Source: Epiperipatus broadwayi
Taxonomy: Eukaryota; Onychophora; Udeonychophora; Euonychophora; Peripatidae
Length of the DNA: 64,000 nucleotides
Direction: 5' to 3'
Assembly (NCBI GenBank): GCA_028023455.1
Contig: JAQFVV010012446.1
Span: forward strand, 2,480,001-2,544,000
This document shows positions 56,696 to 64,000 of the stretch, in pieces. The notes beneath the pieces were generated by a model. The model saw only the letters and a list, made by a program, of their open reading frames with translations. It searched no databases and had not been told where the DNA came from. The stretch's first letter is position 1; the number at the start of each line of letters is the position of its first letter. The position numbers and the translations under genes are program-made.

Positions 56696-58154
56696 ATACT
56701 TTTTTCTTCTTCAAAATATTAAGAGAAAGATCAAGATTAAAATGTTGCATATTCAATTAGCTCAGGAATCAAGAATTGTGATTGGGTGATATATTTAGAT
56801 TTTTAAAAAAGGAAAGAAAGGTCTTGACATTCCATTTTTTAGTAAAAAAATATATAACTGAAAAGTATTTAAAAATAAAACAGTAACTTTGAAGTAGTTT
56901 TTTACCTTTGAAATCTTTGTTTTTGAAACATGTTAACTTGTACAATTTTGCCTTAGTACTACTATTATTTAAAATATAGTACTAATTAAAACAAGACCCA
57001 GAAAACAATGTTGCTCTCCAGGTCAAGAAAACTGTTTTCATATTTCTAGAAAGAATGCATTTATAAAAACTATCATATACAAAATCGATATATCTCTTAA
57101 AAGCAAATTCAGCTATATTCAGCAACATAAGTGCGCAATCGGATAAGAAACTTCATTATAATCTTAAGAAAAGAAATGATTAAGTCATTATTGGATTTGT
57201 TAAACAAAGTTAATTCCTCATGTAATGAAATAAATTGTTCAAAGTAACCATATAACAATCTTCATTAAAGTAAAGGTAATATAATCAAGAAAACACATAA
57301 TGGCATACACTAGGAATAAAGAAGAGTAGAGAGATATAAAGAAGTTTTTAATAAAACATTAAAAAACACTTCTGCCTAAATTACAGGAATAAATGCTATA
57401 AAAGTAAACTTGGTTTAAATATCCATTTTTCTATGTTTAATCCTGTAATTCAGTTTATAGTTGTATTTATGTTTAGCAGTCATAAATAATATTGCACTCT
57501 GGGAAAAATATTATTATTGGTCTTTTTTATTATTTGTATTTTTTTTACAAAAGGGAAATATTGTATGCAAAAACTGAATGTTGGAATACGCATAAGGATA
57601 TATGAGATTTTAATATTAATTTCATTCATATTCTTTAAACTAATAACTTATGTGTGCATAAGCTAACAGTTTGTTTATTTGGGTTTGTAAAGAATGAATC
57701 AATTTCAACCAGATTATGATTATAATTGGCACTAGTTTTGCTATCATTGCCATAATATAGGTTACAATCCTGGATATACATGTAGATATGGAATTATTTT
57801 CATTATTTCTATATTAATATTTTACCATTGTTCTGAAATATTTGTATTATTTGTTTAAATTGGTATTTGAATATTTATTTATGTTTGCTGTCTCATTTTA
57901 TTATATGTTTATGTTATGAAAACACCTAAATTTTCATGATTCAAATATTTAATTTTATATTCAAATTGTTCCTCATTCATGATATTAGTCAATATTGCTC
58001 ACTGGTTTAATGCTTTCAAGGAAGTTTATGATCATCATCGCTCATGTAATTTTATTTAATGATTTCTGGGCAAAAGTAACATCATCATCATGCTCAGCAA
58101 GTTTTAAAAAAATTACGTTTTTTTCATTTTTAAATGTTCAAAATGATATATATA
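56696..58154. other. AT-rich spacer, nothing recognised
   Basis: No shared repeat, ribozyme core or coding motif was found. The small frame at 57995-58192 runs into family C. Confidence 0.45.
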
Positions 58155-58550
58155 TATTGCAAGGAAATCAAGTCATATGTCACATGACTTAATTTAATAA
58201 GCTTGTATTACAAATGTTATATAATGAGCGTGCCAATAGCTCATAACAAGCTTTTCAGAATATCCCTATCCTCAGACCGGTTTCATGCATTTGGCATTCC
58301 TCAGTGAGGCATTAGGATATTCAAGCATTAGATTTAAGATACCAGGTCAAACCCAGAACATTATCTAATGGTTAACTATTAAGTAGAAAAACTGAAATTT
58401 TCAGACATCCATATGTCTTCAAATCCAGCTATCTAACTTAAAAAGCCATATTGGACTGAACTAAGTTCACATATACCATATTGCAAGGAAATCAAGTCAT
58501 ATGTCACATGACTTAATTTAATAAGCTTGTATTATAAATGTTATATATAT
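58155..58550 (-). repeat. Family C, tandem unit of about 334 bp with hammerhead
   Basis: The head segment tattgcaaggaaatcaag, catatgtcacatgactta and agcttgtatta is at 58155-58220 and again, almost identical, at 58489-58550. This is one full unit plus the start of a second. The unit holds a complete minus-strand hammerhead (58270-58309). Direct tandem arrangement matches what is seen for retrozymes and Penelope pseudo-LTRs. Confidence 0.88.
58270..58309 (-). ncRNA. Hammerhead ribozyme motif, family C, best copy
   Basis: Minus strand. Stem I pairs CCTCA (58309-58305) with TGAGG (58274-58270), five Watson-Crick pairs. CTGAGGA is at 58304-58298. Stem II is at 58297-58285, pairing ATGC with GCAT around loop CAAAT. 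GAAAC is at 58284-58280, with loop CG. GTC is at 58277-58275. Stem III is A15.1-U16.1 and C15.2-G16.2. Predicted cleavage is after 58275. Every core position fits the consensus. The stem II sequence differs from the 6.5 kb copy while still pairing. Confidence 0.85.
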
Positions 58551-58607
58551 GTACACACATTATTTTTAATTTTGTGAAATAGAAATTTACATTTATATTA
58601 GTATATC

Positions 58608-58690
58608 TATGCTAGATATCTTGGTGCAATGACAGTGCATCTGACTCTGGAACTTAAGGTCCACAGAACATGCTCAGTTGTCATTTCCTG
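58608..58690 (+). pseudogene. Decayed tRNA-like sequence (tRNA-Trp-like)
   Basis: cttggtgcaatgacagtgc, then atctgactctgg, taaggtc, catgctcagttgtc follow the layout of a tRNA: D arm, an anticodon arm like the CTGACTCCAGA of tRNA-Trp, then a T arm. The T loop lacks TTCGA and several stems do not pair. It is either a tRNA pseudogene or the head of an old SINE. Confidence 0.45.
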
Positions 58691-58977
58691 TGCTCAAATA
58701 TCTTACAGATTCCCAAGCAGTAAAAGTATTTTATTATTTATTTACAGGCTTTGAGCATGATATCTTTATAGCTCAATATAAATAATAGTGTATGGTACAG
58801 TTTACTATAATGATGTGAAACTGTAGGTTGCGACCCTTTAAGTTGTCATAAAATTTTTAAGAAATTCACCTAAGTTTTGGGTAATGATTTTTTTTATAAA
58901 GAATTTAAATTTTTAGAAATAAATAAAAGCACATGAAAATAAATTGTTTGTGTGTGTATTATATCTTTGTTGTTATT

Positions 58978-59795
58978 ATTAAATCATTAAACATCACATG
59001 ATCACCATTTTGTATGCTTATACAAACTTTTAAAAACAGTGACAAATTCTCAATAGAGTAGTGTCACCAAGTGCAACCCATAGTAATCACTGGATGTAAG
59101 AAGGTTTGTGCATAAAATCCCTATCTGGTGCCTACTTATCCAATATCTCTTGACTAGTTTCTAGCTTATAGCCTTCATTAGTGAGGAGTCTCAGATTTGA
59201 GAGCACTCCACCTAGATCTTAGGATCCTCTAGCAGCCACCTTTTACCTTTTTAGTTAATTATAAAGTTAGGAGTCCAAAAGAAAACATAATAATGTTTTC
59301 AATCCAAGCTTACTCACCTATACAGTCATACAGATCAGAATCCAGTTCAGTATCTATACATTTTAGTGCCTTTGGTTCTTTAATAACCATAGTCATTATC
59401 ATTCCATGGACAGGATCATGTGAATTTTAGTGGTTTAATACCATTCCTGGTCATGTAATTATGGTAACTATGATTATTAAAGAACCAAAGACCCCAAAAT
59501 GTATAGATACTGAACTGGGTTCAGATCTGTATGATTATATAGGTGGAGTAGTTTGGATTGAAAACATTATTGTGTCTTTATTTTGGACTCATAATTTTAT
59601 AGTTAAACAAAAAGGTAAAAGGTGGCTGCAAGAGAGTTGCAGTAGATCCAAAGAGATAAATACAGTGCTCTCATATCCAAGGTTCCTCAATGATAAAGGC
59701 CACAAACTAAATGAGTAGACCCTAAATAGGGATTTTGATGCACAAACCTTCTAACATCTGTTGATTACTATAACTTGCACTGGTTTGGGACTGTT
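58978..59795. repeat. Family B, largest fold-back copy
   Basis: Left arm about 59050-59416 and right arm 59447-59790 are inverted copies of roughly 340 bp around a loop holding the family terminus (ttttagtggtttaata). The unit includes ggttctttaataacca, gttcagtatctatac and agcagccaccttttacc. Hammerhead traces are present in both arms, but the left reads CTAATGA (core G changed) and the right has lost GAAAC, so both are dead. It starts at ttaaatcattaaacatcac. Confidence 0.85.
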
Positions 59796-60371
59796 TTAAT
59801 TTTTATTTTATTACTATGAAATAACATTAATTAGAAATTGAAATCTTATAAGTTTTTGACAAACAATATATATGTGTTTGGTGCATAAATTAAGTTTCCA
59901 CAGTCCTTATGTTTAAAAAAAATCGATATTGCCTAATTATAGTGTTCCCTTGGCAATAGATTGTTGAAATTTTAGTGGTTTATTTAAGCATGAGAGTTGT
60001 AGTAATCTAGTTACATATATTAACCAATTAGTTATTAGCTCTTATGGTTTATCAATAACGTAATGGAAGGGAATGAAGGGGTAGAAAATATTCATAAACA
60101 AACATGAATGAATAAAGGGACAAAGATTCAGCATAAGATAAAATATAAATAATAATGATGAATATCAACAGCAGTAATCACTATTCAGTAGTCATCTTTT
60201 ATGACTGGATTCAGAAGAGACATACTATAAAATCTTAGGCCAATCATCATCAATGCTCTGGCCACTAGGAAACATGACTGTACTGAACATCATTACACCA
60301 GTCATTCGAAGAAGTGATTTGTATCAATATTATGGAATGATCTTTTGAATCTTAAATAATGTTGCAGAATG
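59796..60371. other. AT-rich spacer, nothing recognised
   Basis: Nothing recognised. Confidence 0.45.
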
Positions 60372-61140
60372 TATAAAATATCTTTTATAAATGTATTAAA
60401 TTAAGTTCCACACTACCACACATTTTTTTCCAAATTATATGAATAGAGATACTACAAAAGACAAATGCCTCCTCCCAATATGCATTTCATGCCGAACTAG
60501 CACTCATCAATTGACCCAGATCATTATCTTTCATATATATCTTTATCATATGTCAAGTATTTATCAATAATAAATTATTACATTTGACTTACAAGTGTCA
60601 AACTTAATCTACCCACAACTTTTACACAATTCATTCTAGATAAATACAGTGATGATGATCACTAATCATCTATTAAACTAACAATTGTCTCCAGCCCAGA
60701 TATAAACTTTAAACCTGTTAAAAATTATTATATCTGATTTTTTCACAAGGAGTTATTAACATTTCCCTTTCACCATGTAATATCCTTTGTAAAAGTATTA
60801 AATAATCTCCACGCTACCACAATTTTTTTTCAAATCATATGAATAAAGATTTAACAAAAGACAATTGATCCCAAATTGCATTTCATGCTGAACCAGAAAT
60901 AAACATTTGACCCAAGTTACAATCTCATATATATTTTTGTCATTGTACAGTATTTATTTATCAATAGTAAATTGTTATATTTTGATTTACAAGTGTTAAA
61001 CATACTTCATCCCCCAACTTAAATACCATGCATTCCAGATAAATATAGTAATGATTATTACTAATCCTTTATTAATCTAGGGTTTGTCTCTAGCACAGAT
61101 ATTAACTTTAAATTTCAGTTTCTGATATGGTTCACTATTA
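60372..61140 (-). repeat. Family A subfamily E, tandem dimer of about 401 bp
   Basis: Landmark ccacactaccacac at 60408 recurs as ccacgctaccacaa at 60809. Later landmarks (acaagtgt, ccagataaata, cagatataaactttaaa) repeat with the same offset. Each unit has a hammerhead-like region on the minus strand. At about 60478-60522, TTGATGA (C3 changed), a paired stem II and GAAAT are seen. In the unit near 60880-60925 the CTGATGA box is lost. It is a decayed tandem hammerhead repeat. Confidence 0.78.
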
Positions 61141-61555
61141 TGAAATGATAACTAGATAATTAAAAGCAAAACAGAAATTAAAATAATGATGTAGAAACAT
61201 GTAAATCCTATGCAACAGTCAGAAAATGTTAAGCTGCTTCCAAGATTGTATTTTTTTTTTCCTGTTACACATAGATTTGTAATTTTTCTCATTTTTAGTA
61301 TGGGATAAAAATACAAAGTATATCATGTAAATCACATATCTTCCTTTGTTTAAAACCTTATAGTCTTTTCTTACTCTATCACTCCTAAGATAGGTTATGA
61401 ATATGGGGTGTAAAGGTACCTGAAAGCACTCAACAGTATAGTTCTCTTGAAATTTAGCTTCATTTGTTTGCGTAATGCGCAATTTGTAACCAAGTATTGT
61501 TTTGTAAACTTATAGTTCAATAAAGCATTTTGAAACTAAAGATTAATATAGTCAA
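61141..61555. other. Spacer, nothing recognised
   Basis: Nothing recognised. Confidence 0.45.
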
Positions 61556-61800
61556 AATAAGAGTCATAGATCACATGACCCTATTCTCTTAAGCTTGTAA
61601 GTTATAAACAATGAGGATTGCCAATTCCTCAACAAGCTTTGTGATAAATGCTTAGCTAGAGAAAGCATTTAAAATATCTTTGTCAGGACCCCCCCCCAAT
61701 CTCTGACCATGGTTTCATGCTCTGGCATTCCTCAGAGAGGTGCTAGGGTAGGTTCAGACCCTAAATCTAAAAGCACCAACCCAAAGCAGATTAATATATC
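61556..61800 (-). repeat. Family C repeat with hammerhead
   Basis: This has family C landmarks: catagatcacatgac, ttaagcttgtaag, caacaagctt, agaaagcatttaaaat. It is followed by a C10 run (61688-61697) and the ribozyme at 61701-61739. Confidence 0.82.
61701..61739 (-). ncRNA. Hammerhead ribozyme motif, family C, with covariation
   Basis: Minus strand. Stem I pairs CTCT (61739-61736) with AGAG (61704-61701). CTGAGGA is at 61735-61729. Stem II is at 61728-61717, pairing ATGC with GCAT around loop CAGA. GAAAC is at 61716-61712, then CATG and GTC at 61707-61705, giving a three-pair stem III. Relative to the other family C copies, the innermost stem I pair switches from A-U to U-A. This compensatory double change supports the fold. 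Predicted cleavage is after 61705. Confidence 0.83.
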
Positions 61801-62074
61801 TGATTTTTTAAAATTAAGGACGCACATATTGACAAAATCTGGTAGAATTTATGAAAATGAGTTTAACCATCCTGAAATAAATTTTCAAAATACTATATAT
61901 AAAATACAAGATAAAGGAAAATGGAGAACTAAGAATTATAGTTATATAAAATTAACCATAAAAAAATAACAGCAAACAATCAAATAAAAAGCTAGCCTCA
62001 AATATGAATGAGATGTATTGTTACCATATATTGTTATTATGCATTGTTAACATGGGTATGAGAACATTTAGGTA
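61801..62074. other. Spacer, nothing recognised
   Basis: Nothing recognised. The frame at 61709-61969 crosses the ribozyme and is not a gene. Confidence 0.45.
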
Positions 62075-62345
62075 TCATAAACATTGAAAAAATTAAGAGA
62101 TCTAAATGCATCTGAACTGGTCATACTGCTAAAAGAAAGGATAATAGATGGGCAATTGAATGCTTTTGAATTGGATACCAAGAGGTTAAAAAAGACCTAG
62201 AATAAACCCACGAGTGAGATGGCTGAATAAAATTTAAAAAGTTTACTGGTGAGATGTGAAAAAAAATAGCTATGGATTAAAGTAATTGGATTAAAAGTGG
62301 AGAGATCTTCATTTTAAAGTGGACAATAACGGTTGGAAATGATGT
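62075..62345 (+). pseudogene. RTE-clade LINE, short 3' remnant
   Basis: The plus strand reads IEKIKRSKC, then TGHTAKRKDNRWAIECF, and at the end patches matching GETFILQWTDNG of the 55.9 kb copy (gagagatcttcattttaa, agtggacaataacgg). It is strongly decayed and older than the other RTE copies. Confidence 0.78.
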
Positions 62346-62967
62346 ATTGTTATCAAACTTGAAAATTTTAAATAACTCTATTTATGATGATTGTAGTTAA
62401 AACCGAGCCTCATTTTGAAATTTAGGACTACATTTAAAAAAAAGGTACTATTTTTAATTATAATAATGGCAACAAAAATCTTTTATATAATCATTCAGAA
62501 GAAGAATTTGGAATTAATTCACTTTCACAAAAACCATAAAATAGAAATAGCGGATGGTGTAAAAAAATAAAACATTTATTATAATTAACTCCGCAAGGAT
62601 AAAAGAATGTTTTCCTTAACATTATCGCAGCATTTAGAATTGAATTAACAATATTGTGGGTTTTTTTAAAATATATATATATATATTTTAAATTAAAATC
62701 AGCAGTACAACAACATAGAGTAAAATACATTGTTTAATAATGAGCGTAGATGTCGGGGGGGGGGGTATAATTAATAATAAGTTTGCAGCTGCAAAATTAT
62801 GGACGTTTGAATCACCGAAATGTTAATATATATATAAGAGCTCATTAATTTTATATTTTTAATTATTACGTAAGTTTGTATATTTAGTATTATTACCATT
62901 TTCATTTTACACATATACTATTTTTTATTTGAATATAAATATAATGTATATACTGAACTTTAGATGT
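62346..62967. other. AT-rich spacer with G11 run
   Basis: A run of eleven G lies at 62755-62765. Otherwise nothing was recognised. Confidence 0.5.
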
Positions 62968-63693
62968 AATTAGAGGAGACTTTCAATCTCCCTTCAGCTA
63001 TCCACTCCATCCTCCATCTTATATTACCGATACAAACCACCACATATATGTGGAAAAGGTAAATGATCTCCAATGTTCGTATTTCGGGCTGAACTAACAC
63101 TCATCAGTTAGTCCAGATCCTCATCCCTCACTCATATATAACCAGTGCTCGCTTTATATTAAGATAGCAAATCTTGAACTTTAATGGACAGACTTCATTC
63201 TTCTCCAACCCCCAACGCTTCAGCCGTTCACATTATTGAAAATCTTGATAGAATACTCAAAGCCCTTGTTGATGCCAATATTGTCATACCATGTTCACTT
63301 TAAGCCACTCTACTCCTCCCTCTTCTGTATATTTAAATCAACATATTAAGGTCCTATATATGAGGGGTCAGAGTGACTTAAAGTCAACATGCGTATGACA
63401 ACAATATTGGCATCAATAAGGGCTTTGAGCACTCCATCATCAGATTTTCAATAATATAGATGGATGAAGCATTAGAAGGTGGAGATGATTGAAGCCTGTC
63501 CTTTAAAGTTGGAAGATTTGCTACCTTAATATAAACTGAGCACTGATTATACATATGTGTGAGAGATGATTATCTGGACTAACTGATGAGTGCTGGTTCA
63601 GCACAAAATACATACATTGGAGATCATTTATCTTTTTCACATGTGGATAGCTGAAGGCAGCATGAAATCTGTGTTCAAATCGCCTCTAATTAT
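62968..63693. repeat. Family A inverted pair, two hammerhead remnants
   Basis: Left copy 62968-63320 and right copy 63355-63693 are inverted. Left hammerhead (minus, 63068-63112): CTGATGA and GAAAT are kept, but stem II is broken and position 16.1 changed. Right hammerhead (plus, 63576-63622): CTGATGA and a perfect stem II (GTGCT with AGCAC) are kept, but G12 is A. The right copy also keeps a B-box-like GTGTTCAAATCGC (63671-63683). Confidence 0.85.
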
Positions 63694-63905
63694 TAATTTA
63701 TTTAACGCACATTGATTACGTATTGAATAGCTTCACGCTCTCAGATCTAACCACTTCAGCTTCACCTATTTATATAGAAAGTAGGTTGAAGTAAAGAAGG
63801 TTCCCCTCTTTTCTTCCAATGTGTAAGCTTGTGGTTAAGACCTGTAGAGGTCCCTACCTTCGCATTTTTAACCGCACATGCTTTAGGTTTATTGCCTTAG
63901 TAAAT
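63694..63905 (+). mobile_element. Family M repeat inserted in family A, with TSD
   Basis: Flanked on both sides by atcgcctctaattat (63679-63693 and 63906-63920), an exact 15-bp target-site duplication. The insert is 212 bp and is nearly identical over about 188 bp to 23295-23482. No coding capacity. The length and variability of the duplication favour LINE-type target-primed insertion (inference). Confidence 0.92.
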
Positions 63906-64000
63906 ATCGCCTCTAATTATATATATATTTTTTCTTATTTTTCAAGATTTATATTAGAAAATTAACAAATAAGTTTTTTTCTTGCATACATATTTGGTAA

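Overview
This 64 kb window is AT-rich, animal-type intergenic DNA made almost entirely of transposable elements and their debris. I found no host protein-coding gene, no rRNA and no intact tRNA. The mix is RTE-clade LINEs, a Ty3/gypsy LTR element, Penelope-like GIY-YIG remnants, tRNA-derived SINEs, SPIN-like hAT elements, long fold-back elements and a large GATA/GACA microsatellite. It points to a metazoan, most likely an invertebrate. I cannot name a phylum with confidence.

The most interesting content is a set of dispersed repeat families, called A, B and C here, that carry hammerhead self-cleaving ribozyme motifs. Family C copies have core CTGAGGA..GAAAC..GTC at 6564-6605, 58270-58309 and 61701-61739. 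Family B copies have core CTGATGA..GAAAC..GTC at 30400-30441, 53310-53351 and 49851-49892. Family A copies have core CTGATGA..GAAA..A at 9047-9090 and 51211-51254. Stems I, II and III can be drawn by eye, with compensatory changes between copies. Decayed copies of all three families lie throughout the window. Some family A and C copies also have B-box-like, tRNA-related sequence. Several copies are tandem (periods of about 334, 401 and 474 nt) and others are fold-back inverted. This resembles retrozymes, Penelope hammerhead repeats and the schistosome hammerhead SINE-like satellite.

Layout: 1-1300 family A fragment and GATA satellite; 1.9-8 kb fold-back elements and family C; 8.9-10.4 kb family A; 14-15.9 kb a possible solo LTR and family C; 16.2-21.3 kb a decayed pogo-like region and two Penelope GIY-YIG fragments; 21.4-24.3 kb SINEs and hairpins; 24,501-29,821 a complete but broken gypsy element on the minus strand with two LTRs; 29.9-30.6 kb a tRNA-SINE array interrupted by a family B hammerhead element; 32.7-33.5 kb an RTE fragment; 34.5-37.2 kb fold-backs and an 80-bp tandem array; 40.4 and 42.7 kb two hAT elements, the second SPIN-like; 43.4-51.8 kb fold-backs, family B, an RTE fragment and family A; 52.8-56 kb the longest RTE copy, split by a family B hammerhead element with a 14-bp target-site duplication; 56.3-64 kb more families A, B and C and a 212-bp repeat with a 15-bp target-site duplication.

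None of the protein-coding elements looks autonomous now. All have stops, frameshifts or lost catalytic residues. The variable 10-15 bp target-site duplications fit mobilisation of the short repeats by a LINE- or Penelope-type reverse transcriptase, but that link is inference.
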